DNA of 46,210 bases, taken from the NCBI GenBank assembly GCA_934320845.1, contig CAKRFU010000022.1, positions 1 through 46,210 on the forward strand, in the 5' to 3' direction. Origin of the DNA: an uncultured Lachnospiraceae bacterium. Lineage in GTDB: Bacteria; Bacillota; Clostridia; Lachnospirales; Lachnospiraceae. The translations under genes were made by a program, and so were the position numbers. Positions within the stretch are counted from its first letter, which is position 1. Each line of letters starts with the position of its first letter. Under the pieces are notes generated by a model. That model worked only from the letters and a program-made list of their open reading frames with translations, searched no databases and was not told the origin of the DNA. Below are positions 18,336 to 27,856 of this stretch, in pieces.

Positions 18336-19661
18336 TTAATCTATAATTTCACCAATAAGGTCATACTCATCTGACCTTGTTATCTCAACTTTAACAAAAT
18401 CTCCCGAATCAAGGTTATAATCTGATTGAATGAAAACATATCCGTCAACATCCGGAGCATCCATGTATGTTCTTGCTATATACACTCCCTCATCCGGCAG
18501 TTTTCCCTCTATCATTACCTCGTATATTTCTCCCACTCTGGAATTGCTTTTATCAAATGCAATATCCTGCTGTATCTGCATTATCTCATCACGCCTTGAA
18601 GCCTTTATTTCCTCGTCTATCTGTTCATCCATCTCAGCAGCAGGAGTGTCTTCCTCCCTTGAATAAGTAAATACACCCAGCCTGTCAAACTGCATCTTTT
18701 CGACAAACTCTTTTAACTGTTCAAAATCCTCCTCTGTCTCTCCCGGAAAACCTGTAATAAGAGTAGTTCTAAGTGCAATATCAGGTATCTCTTTTCTGAG
18801 TTTTGATACAGTATTTTCAATCTGCTCTCTGTTTGTCCATCTTCCCATTCTTTTTAGCACATCGTCTGCACCATGCTGGATAGGCATATCGAGATAGTTG
18901 CAAACTTTTGGATTTCTCTTTATGGCATCAATAAGTTCATCGGTTATCTCTTCCGGATAACAATACAATATTCTTATCCATTTAAGCTCCTCAATCTTTG
19001 AAAGTTCGTCAAGAAGTTTTGGAAGGCTCTTCTGTCCGTAAATATCCTTTCCATAAAGCGTTGTCTCCTGTGCTACAAGGATAATTTCTTTCGCTCCGTT
19101 GCTTACAAGATGTTTGGCCTGTGCAATAAGATTATCCATAGGAACACTTCTGTAATGTCCTCTTACTTTTGGGATAACACAATAGGTACAGCATTTGTCA
19201 CAGCCTTCTGCAATCTTTAAATACGCATAGTATCCGCCTGACATGCTGTCTCTGTCCGTAAGAGGTGTCGGAAGATAATCTATATCCTTTAAAGATTCCA
19301 AAACTCCCTTTCCCTCAAGAGCTTCATTTATCTTGTCTGATAAATCCTCATATCCCATTGTACCGACAATGAGATCAACTTCCGGAATATCCTCCTTTAT
19401 CTCATTGTGATACCTCTGGGCAAGACAGCCCGCTGCAACTAAAAGTTTGCATCTGCCATCCTTATACCCCCCCATCTCTATAAGAGTATTGATACTTTCC
19501 TCTTTTGCATCTCCTATAAAGCAGCATGTATTTACAACAATGATATCCGCTTCTTCTATATCATCAGTGAGCACAAATCCGTTTTTTCTAAGAGATGTAA
19601 TCATCATCTCGCTATCTACAAGGTTTTTATCACACCCCAGTGATACAAAATATATATTCAC
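18336..19661 (-). CDS. rimO: Ribosomal protein S12 methylthiotransferase RimO
   Basis: Radical SAM enzyme that adds a methylthio group to an aspartate of ribosomal protein S12. N-terminal MTTase cysteines are in 'SLGCDKNLVDSE', 'VVNTCCFIGDAKEES' and 'VAAGCLAQRYH'; the radical SAM CxxxCxxC is in 'EGCDKCCTYCVIPKVRGHYR'; a TRAM domain closes the 441 residues. The sequence GCDKNLVDSE separates it from MiaB. The start is GTG (19659-19661) with AGAGG 6 bases upstream; no better ATG is near. Lies between folD and pgsA. Confidence 0.95.
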   Translation of the reverse strand: MNIYFVSLGCDKNLVDSEMMITSLRKNGFVLTDDIEEADIIVVNTCCFIGDAKEESINTLIEMGGYKDGRCKLLVAAGCLAQRYHNEIKEDIPEVDLIVGTMGYEDLSDKINEALEGKGVLESLKDIDYLPTPLTDRDSMSGGYYAYLKIAEGCDKCCTYCVIPKVRGHYRSVPMDNLIAQAKHLVSNGAKEIILVAQETTLYGKDIYGQKSLPKLLDELSKIEELKWIRILYCYPEEITDELIDAIKRNPKVCNYLDMPIQHGADDVLKRMGRWTNREQIENTVSKLRKEIPDIALRTTLITGFPGETEEDFEQLKEFVEKMQFDRLGVFTYSREEDTPAAEMDEQIDEEIKASRRDEIMQIQQDIAFDKSNSRVGEIYEVMIEGKLPDEGVYIARTYMDAPDVDGYVFIQSDYNLDSGDFVKVEITRSDEYDLIGEIID

Positions 19662-19685
19662 AATTTTCCTCTTTTCTGTTTTTAT

Positions 19686-20525
19686 TTATTCTTCAACCGA
19701 ACTTACACAATTGTGCATAAGCATTGCGATAGTCATAGGGCCTACGCCGCCTGGAACAGGAGTAATTGCACCTGCCTTAGGCTCGACATCGTCAAAATCC
19801 ACATCACCACAGAGTTTTCCGTTTTCATCTCTGTCCATTCCGACATCAATGACAACAGCACCTTCTTTGATATAGTCTGCTGTGACAAATTTAGTTCTGC
19901 CTATTGCAACAATAAGTATATCTGCACGTCTTGTTACTTCTTTTAAATCCTTTGTATGGGAATGAGTGATTGTCACTGTTCCGTTCTCTCTAAGTAAAAG
20001 CATAGCCATCGGTTTTCCTACGATATTACTTCTTCCTATAATAACACATTCTTTTCCGTCAATTTCTATATCAGATCGCTTTAAAAGCTGTATAATTCCT
20101 GCCGGTGTACAAGAAACAAAACCTTTCTGTCCTATGCTCAATTTGCCGACACTCTCAGGATGAAATCCGTCAACATCTTTCTCAGGTGAGATAGTCTTTA
20201 TAACCTTATCTTCATCGATATGCTTAGGAAGCGGAAGCTGTACCAAAATGCCATTTACCGAATCATCCTTATTTAATTTCTCCACAAGTTCAAGAAGTTC
20301 TGCCTCTGTCGTCTCCTCAGGAAGTTCATAAGCCAGAGATTTTATACCAACATATGCACATGCTTTCTTCTTATTTCCTACATAAACTGTCGATGCCGGA
20401 TTGTTACCCACCTGAATAACCGCAAGGGTAACCTCAACACCTTTTTCTTTAAGAGCAGCTACTCTCTCCTTCAATTCATCTTTTATTTCCTGTGAAATCT
20501 TCTTTCCGTCAATTATTTTTGCCAT
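19686..20525 (-). CDS. folD: Bifunctional methylenetetrahydrofolate dehydrogenase/cyclohydrolase
   Basis: Interconverts methylene-, methenyl- and formyl-tetrahydrofolate in one-carbon metabolism. Signatures are '[18 protein letters not shown]' with the catalytic Lys/Tyr region, '[14 protein letters not shown]', 'KDVDGFHP', '[16 protein letters not shown]' and the C-terminal '[16 protein letters not shown]'. Length 279 residues. AAAGGAAAT precedes the ATG. Upstream of rimO by 24 bases, probably co-transcribed. Confidence 0.97.
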   Translation of the reverse strand: MAKIIDGKKISQEIKDELKERVAALKEKGVEVTLAVIQVGNNPASTVYVGNKKKACAYVGIKSLAYELPEETTEAELLELVEKLNKDDSVNGILVQLPLPKHIDEDKVIKTISPEKDVDGFHPESVGKLSIGQKGFVSCTPAGIIQLLKRSDIEIDGKECVIIGRSNIVGKPMAMLLLRENGTVTITHSHTKDLKEVTRRADILIVAIGRTKFVTADYIKEGAVVIDVGMDRDENGKLCGDVDFDDVEPKAGAITPVPGGVGPMTIAMLMHNCVSSVEE

Positions 20526-20587
20526 ATCAGGTCATTTCCTTTCTGTCATTTATCCTTTATCCTATATTAGATACGCATTTGCAAAAC

Positions 20588-22240
20588 TTAAACATTAAAA
20601 ACGCTGCCGCCGACAAATTCGCGCATAAGTGAGTTCTTAGGTATTCCCTCACTGCTTATTGTCAGGAAGTAATCAAGAAACTTTAACAATCTCTTTGCTT
20701 CGATATACTCAGGTGCATCCTTTGGTATTCCAAACAAAATAGCCTCTGCATATGGTTTTAATACAGCGAGCTCATATATAAGTGCTGAATTAAACATAAC
20801 GTCAGCTTCTTCCTGGAATGGGAATATATATTTATCTTCACCCCTTCTTACGGAAGGCCACATTGAAATTGTCTTTGCTGCCGATGCGCCTCTTGTTCTT
20901 GCATCTCTTACCATTCGTCTGATAAGTCTGCCGTCTGTTGTAGAAATTCTGTTATGTTCATCGATATTTAACTGTGTAAGTGCACTTATATATATCTTAA
21001 ACTTGCTCTCTTTCGGCAGTGAATATGAGAGCTTATCATTTAAGCCGTGAATTCCCTCAAGCACAAGTATATCATCCTTGCCAAGTTTTAAGAAATCACC
21101 CTTGTATTCTCTCTGTCCTGTCAAGAAATTAAATACCGGCATCTGAACTGTTTCACCTGCCAAAAGTGCAGTCATGTCTTTGTTGAACTGTTCAACATCT
21201 ATTGCTTCAAGACACTCAAAATCGTAATTACCATTTTCATCTTTCGGTGTATCAGCTCTGTTTTTAAAATAATTATCAAGTGATATAGGATGCGGTGTTA
21301 TACCAAATGTGCGAAGCTGAATAGATAACCTGTGTGAAAAAGAGGTTTTACCCGATGATGATGGTCCCGCTATCATCACAAATTTTTTACTGCTGTCCTC
21401 TGCTATCTTTTCTGCTATCTTAGCTATCTTCTTTTCCTGCAAAGCTTCCTGAACAAGAATAAGATTTGATGCTCCACCGTTTGCGATAACCTCATTTAAT
21501 GCTCCAACTGTGCTTACATCAACCATTTTGCCCCAATTTCCTGCTTCCTGAAGGGTTTTAAATAACTTTGGACTAGGAACATGTTTTTTCACTTCGTCAG
21601 GCGTATTTTTATTCGGCATATTTACCATAAAGCCATTATCATATTTTTCTATGGTGAAATATTTGAGAATCCCTGTACTTGACGGCATATAACCATAATA
21701 ATAGTCCTCAAATCCGTCCAGCGAGTAAATATTTGCCGTAGATACTCTCCTGTACTCAAACAATTTCTTTTTATCAAACATCTTATGTTTTTCAAAAATC
21801 TCCATCGCTTCATTGGTACTGACTATACGCTTTTCAAACCTGATGTCCCTTTCAACAAGTTCATGCATTTTTTCTTCAATCTGTTTCAAAAGTTCATCCG
21901 TTATTTCTATTCCTTCCGCCTCACAATAACAGCTGTCGCCTATCATGTATTTTATAAATACATTCTTAAGTGGCATTCCCTCACATACGGAATAAAAGGC
22001 ATCGAGCATAAGAAGATTTACACCTCTGACATATGTTTTATGACCGCTTGAATCTGAAATATCCACAAACTCAATTTCACAGTCAGATTTTATCCTCTTA
22101 TTCAGCTCAATCAGTTTTGCACCCCTTTTTGCCAAAATTATATCATATTTATAATTATCCCTGAAATCCTCTGAAACCTCTCTATATGTAATTTTGTCTT
22201 TATACTCTTTCGTGATACCACATACTGTAACTTTAACCAT
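20588..22240 (-). CDS. TGS-domain nucleoside (uridine-like) kinase
   Basis: Two-part protein of 550 residues found widely in Firmicutes. The N-terminal ~250 residues resemble the editing/TGS part of threonyl-tRNA synthetase ('VTVCGITKEYKDKITYREV'); the C-terminal part is a P-loop kinase of the phosphoribulokinase/uridine kinase family with Walker A 'VMIAGPSSSGKTSFSHRL', 'ISLDNYFKNRADTP' and 'DILVLEGIHGLND'. The biological substrate is not settled from sequence; pyrimidine nucleoside salvage is the usual guess. The upstream gap to trmK holds a two-tier hairpin. The ribosome site is a weaker GTGGGG. Confidence 0.82.
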   Translation of the reverse strand: MVKVTVCGITKEYKDKITYREVSEDFRDNYKYDIILAKRGAKLIELNKRIKSDCEIEFVDISDSSGHKTYVRGVNLLMLDAFYSVCEGMPLKNVFIKYMIGDSCYCEAEGIEITDELLKQIEEKMHELVERDIRFEKRIVSTNEAMEIFEKHKMFDKKKLFEYRRVSTANIYSLDGFEDYYYGYMPSSTGILKYFTIEKYDNGFMVNMPNKNTPDEVKKHVPSPKLFKTLQEAGNWGKMVDVSTVGALNEVIANGGASNLILVQEALQEKKIAKIAEKIAEDSSKKFVMIAGPSSSGKTSFSHRLSIQLRTFGITPHPISLDNYFKNRADTPKDENGNYDFECLEAIDVEQFNKDMTALLAGETVQMPVFNFLTGQREYKGDFLKLGKDDILVLEGIHGLNDKLSYSLPKESKFKIYISALTQLNIDEHNRISTTDGRLIRRMVRDARTRGASAAKTISMWPSVRRGEDKYIFPFQEEADVMFNSALIYELAVLKPYAEAILFGIPKDAPEYIEAKRLLKFLDYFLTISSEGIPKNSLMREFVGGSVFNV

Positions 22241-22271
22241 TATAATTTCCCCACTTACACTGTAATGTTAC

Positions 22272-22334
22272 TGTTCACTCCTGAATCATGTTCTTACGCA
22301 GCCAGACAGCAAGTGTCTGGCTGTTGTGTGAACA
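22272..22334. repeat. Two-tier hairpin upstream of the nucleoside kinase
   Basis: Inner perfect 9-bp stem (22300-22308 AGCCAGACA with 22314-22322, 5-base loop) nested in an outer 7-bp stem (22272-22278 TGTTCAC with 22328-22334). No T-run follows on the minus strand, so it is not a canonical terminator. It lies in the trmK to kinase gap and may be a processing or attenuation structure. Confidence 0.5.
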
Positions 22335-22352
22335 ATAACCATTAATTATATG

Positions 22353-23105
22353 TCAATGCATTCTTAATAATGTCTGTCTCAATAAATCATATTCAGAAAA
22401 TATCTTTTGTTTACTGATTTCTGTTTCCGACATTCCGTTTCTTTTTAGTGCATCAAGCACACTCTCCATGCGCTTTCTTTCTTTTTCAAGAAATTCACAA
22501 AAAACTTTATCTTTATTTTCAATAAGATATCTGCCGTATACATAATCTGCCTCATCATACATTTCTGTATCCAATACTTTCCCGCATTCTCCGGCATTCA
22601 ATTCTGATTTTACTGCCACATCTTTTCTCAAAGCTTTTATAACCACATAATATTTGCCCATATCAAAGACCATTTTTTCACATTGGATAAAAAAACCAAG
22701 TTCATGCAGACATTTTCTCACAAGGTATATTTCTGACTGAGGTGATAAAACAAGTTCTTTGGCACTCATCGTCTTATCTTTTTCTTTGGTAAGAATTTCT
22801 GTTATCAGTGCACCACCCATTCCACTTATAAGAATTGTATCTGCCTCACCGATTTCAAGTTTATCAAGGCCATTCGATAGTCTTGTGTCAATCTTATCTT
22901 TAAAACCTGCCTGCTCTATATGAATTTTTGCCTTTTCTAAAGGACCTTTGTTTATATCCATGGCAATCCCGCATTTTGCCATTTCACTTTCAATCAGATA
23001 GATGGAAGTAAAACCGTGGTCACAGCCAATATCAGCAACAGTTCCGCCTGAACCTACACATGATGCAACCACTTCAAGTCTCTTAGAAAGTTTTACCTTA
23101 CTCAA
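22353..23105 (-). CDS. trmK: tRNA (adenine(22)-N1)-methyltransferase TrmK
   Basis: SAM-dependent methylation of A22 in tRNA, a Gram-positive modification. The SAM-binding motif '[17 protein letters not shown]' lies near residue 20, followed by '[15 protein letters not shown]', 'ELVLSPQSE' and the family's C-terminal helical tail. At 250 residues the length fits. The start is TTG, overlapping the last codons of rpoD by 8 bases; AAAGG 7 bases upstream serves as ribosome site inside rpoD, suggesting translational coupling. Adjacency to rpoD is typical for trmK. Confidence 0.9.
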   Translation of the reverse strand: MSKVKLSKRLEVVASCVGSGGTVADIGCDHGFTSIYLIESEMAKCGIAMDINKGPLEKAKIHIEQAGFKDKIDTRLSNGLDKLEIGEADTILISGMGGALITEILTKEKDKTMSAKELVLSPQSEIYLVRKCLHELGFFIQCEKMVFDMGKYYVVIKALRKDVAVKSELNAGECGKVLDTEMYDEADYVYGRYLIENKDKVFCEFLEKERKRMESVLDALKRNGMSETEISKQKIFSEYDLLRQTLLRMH

Positions 23106-24300
23106 GATAATCCTTTAATTTACGACTGCGGCTTGGATGTCTTAATTTTCTAAGTGCTTTTGCTTCTATCTGACGTATACGCTCTCTTGTCACCTTAAAC
23201 TCTTTTCCAACTTCCTCAAGAGTTCTCGCTCTTCCATCCTCAAGACCAAAACGAAGTTTAAGAACTTTCTGTTCTCTTTCCGTAAGAGTTCCAAGTACCT
23301 CGTCAAGCTGCTCTCTGAGAAGTGTAAATGCTGCTGCTTCTGCCGGTACAGGAACATTATCATCCTGAATAAAGTCGCCGAGATGACTGTCTTCCTCCTC
23401 GCCGATAGGTGTTTCAAGAGAAACAGGTTCAAGAGATATTTTCTGTATCTCACGCACTCTGTCTACCGGCATGTTCATCTGCTTTGCAATCTCTTCAGGC
23501 TGTGGTTCTCTTCCAAGTTCCTGCAAAAGCTGTCTCTGAACTCTCACATATTTGTTTATTGTCTCAACCATGTGCACCGGAATACGGATTGTTCTTGCCT
23601 GATCGGCAATCGCTCTTGTTATCGCCTGACGAATCCACCATGTTGCATAGGTACTGAATTTATATCCTTTTTTATAGTCAAACTTTTCAACTGCTTTTAT
23701 AAGACCGAGATTACCCTCCTGGATAAGGTCAAGAAACAACATTCCTCTTCCCACATAGCGTTTTGCAATACTTACAACGAGTCGTAAGTTTGCCTCGGCA
23801 AGTTTTTTCTTAGCTTCTATATCACCCTTTTCCATTCGCTGCGCAAGTTCTACTTCTTCGTCAGCCGAAAGAAGTGGAACCTTTCCTATTTCTTTTAAGT
23901 ACATACGAACCGGATCATCAATGCTTACACCATCCGGCACTGAAAGGTCGATATTCTCAATTTCATCCTCATCCGGAACTTCTCCACTTTCCTCAAGTTC
24001 AAGAATAAGTGCATCATCATCGGCATCATCCTTATCATCTGAAATTCTAAGCACATCTACACCACTTGCCTCAAGCAAATCAATAACCTTTTCGGTTTTT
24101 TCTTCGTCAAGCTGGATATCTGCAAGAAAATTATTGATTTCCCCAAGTTCCAAAACATTCTTTTTGCTCTTTGCAAGTTCCTTAAGTGCAATCAGCTTTT
24201 CATGAAATTTCTTTTTTTCTTCCTCGATATTTCTTTCCTCTGCTTTTTTTGATGCAGATTTTTTCCCTGTACTCTTAGCCGGTTTCTTCTCTGTTGCCAT
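23098..24300 (-). CDS. rpoD: RNA polymerase primary sigma factor
   Basis: Housekeeping sigma-70 factor (SigA). It has a Lys-rich N-terminus, region 1.2 ('[18 protein letters not shown]'), region 2 ('[20 protein letters not shown]' for -10 recognition and melting), region 3 ('[20 protein letters not shown]') and region 4.2 with the helix-turn-helix '[20 protein letters not shown]'. Length 400 residues fits a Firmicute SigA. AAAGGATGG precedes the ATG. It follows dnaG in the conserved dnaG-rpoD macromolecular synthesis pair, with a 120-base gap that may carry its own promoter, though I saw no convincing one. Confidence 0.98.
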   Translation of the reverse strand: MATEKKPAKSTGKKSASKKAEERNIEEEKKKFHEKLIALKELAKSKKNVLELGEINNFLADIQLDEEKTEKVIDLLEASGVDVLRISDDKDDADDDALILELEESGEVPDEDEIENIDLSVPDGVSIDDPVRMYLKEIGKVPLLSADEEVELAQRMEKGDIEAKKKLAEANLRLVVSIAKRYVGRGMLFLDLIQEGNLGLIKAVEKFDYKKGYKFSTYATWWIRQAITRAIADQARTIRIPVHMVETINKYVRVQRQLLQELGREPQPEEIAKQMNMPVDRVREIQKISLEPVSLETPIGEEEDSHLGDFIQDDNVPVPAEAAAFTLLREQLDEVLGTLTEREQKVLKLRFGLEDGRARTLEEVGKEFKVTRERIRQIEAKALRKLRHPSRSRKLKDYLE

Positions 24301-24420
24301 ATCGTTCCATCCTTTCTTTTATGTAAAAAACCATGTCACTTTAAATAATGATGTATAGTGTACCGTTCTGACTTAAACAGTATCTTTGCCGCTACATCAT
24401 ATAATGACTTCGTTTATACT

Positions 24421-26205
24421 CTAACCATCTTTTAGAGAAATATGCATTTTCTCTCTATTCTGAAGTTTATTTTTCTCAATCATCAAAGTTTGAAGATTGT
24501 TTATATCTGTCATATTTTTCAGTTTCTTGTCTATACTGTATTTTTTTATTTTGTATACGATTTCATTTAAAGCCTTTTCCATATCATCTCTTTCCATCTT
24601 TACTTTAAATGTCGTCTGGAATATATCCGCTATCGCTTTTTGTTCATCTGCTTCCTCAAAATGATTTATTATCCTTGCCGGAATAACTTCTCCGCTTTCA
24701 AATTGGTCATACAATAAATCTGCAGCTTTTCTGTAAGGTTCTTCCTCAAAATCATCCTTATTTATAATCTTACTCACATCATCAAAAAGTTTAGGTTCAT
24801 CCGCAAGCCATGATAGCAGTAATTTATACGAATGTTCTATGCCGCTTTCCTTTACTTTTTTAATATTTCTATTGTAACTTTCTGCACTGCGGACATTAAC
24901 ATTTCCCTTATTACCGGAAATCCTATTTGCGCTCTTTATGACAAGTCCACGCAAATCTTCTTTTTTTATTGAATACTTTGCAGACAATGTTTCGATATAA
25001 TTATCCCTTTGAACCTTGTCTTCAAAAACCAACAGCTTTGCCGCCATTTCATGTTCAAATTTCGTTTTTTGTTCAGGGTCACTTATATCATAGCTTTTTC
25101 TGAGTATATCTATCTCAAACAAAAAAGCATTCTGGGCTTCAGCCATTCTCTTTTCAAATTCTTCACTTCCAAGTCCTTTTATAAATTCATCAGGGTCTTT
25201 GTAGGGTTCCATATGCACAATTCGTGCGTTTACACCTGCATCCCTAAGCATAGGAATTGCTCTAAGTGCAGCTTTTACACCCGCCTGGTCACTGTCATAT
25301 GTCAACAGAACCTCATCTGTATATCTCCTTAAAATAACTGCCTGTTCCAACGTAAACGCCGTTCCAAGTGATGCAACGGCATTCGTGAAGCCTGCCTGAT
25401 GCATGGCTATAACATCCATATAGCCTTCACACAGAATTATATTTTTCCTTTTTCCAAGTTTTGCATAATTTAATCCAAACAGATTTTTACTCTTATTAAA
25501 CAGCTTCGTCTCCGGAGAATTAAGATATTTTGGTTTAGCATCACCCATAACTCTGCCGCCAAAACCTATAACTCTGTTGTTGATGTCCATTATAGGAAAC
25601 ATAACTCTGTTCCAGAACTTATCGTAAACACCACGCTCGTCCATCTTAAAAAGCCCGGTTTCTTTAAGCACCTGGTCTGCATACCCCTGACTTTTCAAAT
25701 ACTGATACAATTCACTGCCACCCTGTCCGGCATATCCAAGACCAAAATGCCTTATGGTTTCTTCCGATAAACCTCTTGACAAAAAATATTCATATCCTAT
25801 CTTTCCCGCCGGTGACTTAAGTTTAGCATAATAATATGATGCTGCTTTGGCATTTATCTGTACAAGTTCTGTTCTCAAATTCTTCTCTCGTTTCATCTCA
25901 GGAGACAGTTCACTTTTTGAAATAGCCACGCCTGCCTGCTCTGCCAAAAATTCCATAGCTTCCGGAAAAGTATAATTCTCGTACTCCATGATAAATGTTA
26001 TTACGTTTCCTGCGACACCACATCCAAAACACTTATACATCTGCCTTGCCGGACTAACATTAAATGATGGCGATTTCTCACTATGAAAAGGACACAATCC
26101 GACATAACTGCTTCCTGTTCGTTTCAAATTTACATAACGCCCTATAATCTGGACGATATCACTCTTGGAACGCACTTCTTCAATCTGTTCCTCTGTGTAA
26201 TACAT
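24421..26205 (-). CDS. dnaG: DNA primase
   Basis: Synthesises RNA primers for replication. CHC2 zinc finger ('YVGLCPFHSEKSPSFNVS', 'YKCFGCGVAGN') at residues ~30-60; the TOPRIM core includes 'ILCEGYMDVIAMHQAG' and 'LLTYDSDQAGVKAALR'; the C-terminal helicase-interaction part is diverged as usual. The start I chose is the ATG at 26205 (MYYTEEQIEEV) with GGGAGG 10 bases upstream, giving 594 residues. A longer frame to 26241 would read into a 13-bp inverted repeat region. Downstream is rpoD. Confidence 0.97.
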   Translation of the reverse strand: MYYTEEQIEEVRSKSDIVQIIGRYVNLKRTGSSYVGLCPFHSEKSPSFNVSPARQMYKCFGCGVAGNVITFIMEYENYTFPEAMEFLAEQAGVAISKSELSPEMKREKNLRTELVQINAKAASYYYAKLKSPAGKIGYEYFLSRGLSEETIRHFGLGYAGQGGSELYQYLKSQGYADQVLKETGLFKMDERGVYDKFWNRVMFPIMDINNRVIGFGGRVMGDAKPKYLNSPETKLFNKSKNLFGLNYAKLGKRKNIILCEGYMDVIAMHQAGFTNAVASLGTAFTLEQAVILRRYTDEVLLTYDSDQAGVKAALRAIPMLRDAGVNARIVHMEPYKDPDEFIKGLGSEEFEKRMAEAQNAFLFEIDILRKSYDISDPEQKTKFEHEMAAKLLVFEDKVQRDNYIETLSAKYSIKKEDLRGLVIKSANRISGNKGNVNVRSAESYNRNIKKVKESGIEHSYKLLLSWLADEPKLFDDVSKIINKDDFEEEPYRKAADLLYDQFESGEVIPARIINHFEEADEQKAIADIFQTTFKVKMERDDMEKALNEIVYKIKKYSIDKKLKNMTDINNLQTLMIEKNKLQNREKMHISLKDG

Positions 26206-26229
26206 AGCAATTAAACCTCCCATCATGCA

Positions 26230-26284
26230 AATAACTAACATACGTCAAGCACTTCAAATGCTAAAACCCTCTATGTTAGTTATT
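26230..26284. repeat. 13-bp inverted repeat in the miaB-dnaG gap
   Basis: Arms at 26230-26242 (AATAACTAACATA) and 26272-26284 are perfect complements around 29 bases, which hold a smaller AGCA/TGCT hairpin. It lies 25 bases upstream of the dnaG start. It could be a stable mRNA leader structure or a protein-binding site. Confidence 0.55.
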
Positions 26285-26332
26285 CGACACAAAATTTATA
26301 TTTCCTTTTTTATAACAATATTTTTTTAATTG

Positions 26333-27802
26333 CTATTTAACCATTTCACCTATATAATAAAAACCTTTGCTCTCGCATAATTTAACAGGAACTATACTTC
26401 CTATAAGCGATTTGTCTCCCTTAAAGTGGACAAGATAATTTTTACTTGTCCTTCCTGTCACAAGTGAACTGTCATGGTCATTTATCTCTTCGACAAGAAC
26501 ATCCTGAACTTTGCCTGTATCTACAGCAGCTTTCTTAGCGGCAATATCCTGAACTCTTGCTAAAAGTCTGTCAAATCTTTCTTTAACAACCGCCTCGTCA
26601 AGCTGTTCCACCATAGCAGCCGCCGGAGTTCCAGTTCGCTTACTGTATATAAATGTAAATGCACTGTCATATTGAACTTTTTCTACGACATCCATAGTTT
26701 CCTCAAAGTCCTCTTCCGTCTCTCCCGGAAATCCGACTATTATATCTGTCGAAAGTGCTATATCAGGCACAGCTTTTCTTATCTTTTCAACCAGTGTAAG
26801 ATAACCTTCCTTAGTGTAATGTCTGTTCATTTTTTGTAAAAGCCTGTCACTTCCTGACTGAAGCGGAAGATGCATCTGTTTACATACTTTCTTCGACTCA
26901 CCGAGATACTCAATAAGTTCATCCGACAAATCCTTTGGATGTGAAGTCATAAATCTTATTCGCTTCAATCCTTCTATCTTTTCAACCCTTCTTAAAAGCT
27001 CAGTAAACGAAATAGGATTTTCCAAATTCTTACCGTATGAGTTGACATTCTGTCCCAATAGCATAATTTCGACAACCCCGTCTTTTACAAGACATTCTAT
27101 CTCAGCTATAATATCCTCAGGTTCTCTGCTTCTCTCTCTTCCTCTTACATATGGAACAATACAATAACTGCAGAAATTGTTACAGCCAAACATTATATTT
27201 ACACCGCTTTTAAAATGATATTTTCTCTCAACAGGAAGTTCCTCAACAATCTCAGTGGTATCTTTCCACACATCAATTATCATTTTTTTGTTATCAGCTC
27301 TGTCAAGCACTTTCATTGAGAGAAGTTCAGCAAATTTGAATATATTGTGTGTTCCGAATATAACATCAACATTTCTGTAACTTTTCTTTATTTTTTCAAC
27401 AACACTCTCCTCCTGCATCATGCAGCCACAGAGCATTGTAATCATTTCCGGATTTTTATTTTTATATTTCTTTAACTGTCCAAGCCGTCCATATACTTTA
27501 AGATTTGCATTTTCTCTTACAGTACATGTGTTAAATATGACAAGATCAGCGTCTTCATCCTCCACAACCTTATATCCTATGGTCATAAGAATTCCTATTA
27601 TCTTCTCCGAATCCCTTGCATTCATCTGACAGCCAAATGTATTTACACAGCATGTAAGTTCTCTGCCCTTTTCCGCTTTTTTTTCTTCCATCCAGTGCTG
27701 CATCTTTTTTATAAAATAATATTGTCTTTCCGGTTCATCCTGCGGCGGCGGCAATGTAATATCAATATTTTTTATTTCCTCTTTTATTGTATCGTAATTC
27801 AT
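26333..27802 (-). CDS. miaB: tRNA-2-methylthio-N6-dimethylallyladenosine synthase MiaB
   Basis: Radical SAM methylthiotransferase acting on i6A37 of tRNA. MTTase cysteines lie in 'NTFGCQMNARDSEKI', 'FNTCTVRENANLKV' and 'LCGCMMQEE'; radical SAM 'FGCNNFCSYCIVPYVRGRER'; C-terminal TRAM domain. Length 489 residues including an N-terminal ~65-residue extension with Lys/Glu helices, common in clostridial MiaB. GAGG lies 10 bases before the ATG. It lies 54 bases from the GH13 gene on the same strand. Confidence 0.95.
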   Translation of the reverse strand: MNYDTIKEEIKNIDITLPPPQDEPERQYYFIKKMQHWMEEKKAEKGRELTCCVNTFGCQMNARDSEKIIGILMTIGYKVVEDEDADLVIFNTCTVRENANLKVYGRLGQLKKYKNKNPEMITMLCGCMMQEESVVEKIKKSYRNVDVIFGTHNIFKFAELLSMKVLDRADNKKMIIDVWKDTTEIVEELPVERKYHFKSGVNIMFGCNNFCSYCIVPYVRGRERSREPEDIIAEIECLVKDGVVEIMLLGQNVNSYGKNLENPISFTELLRRVEKIEGLKRIRFMTSHPKDLSDELIEYLGESKKVCKQMHLPLQSGSDRLLQKMNRHYTKEGYLTLVEKIRKAVPDIALSTDIIVGFPGETEEDFEETMDVVEKVQYDSAFTFIYSKRTGTPAAAMVEQLDEAVVKERFDRLLARVQDIAAKKAAVDTGKVQDVLVEEINDHDSSLVTGRTSKNYLVHFKGDKSLIGSIVPVKLCESKGFYYIGEMVK

Positions 27803-27856
27803 CTGTCGTTTACCTCAGCTTTCATTTTAATGTTATTATAATTTAGTGGTTCGTAA

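Noticed and set aside
17820..18374. 184-residue open frame on the plus strand
   Set aside because: Mirror frame of pgsA, whose CDP-alcohol phosphotransferase motif is complete on the other strand.
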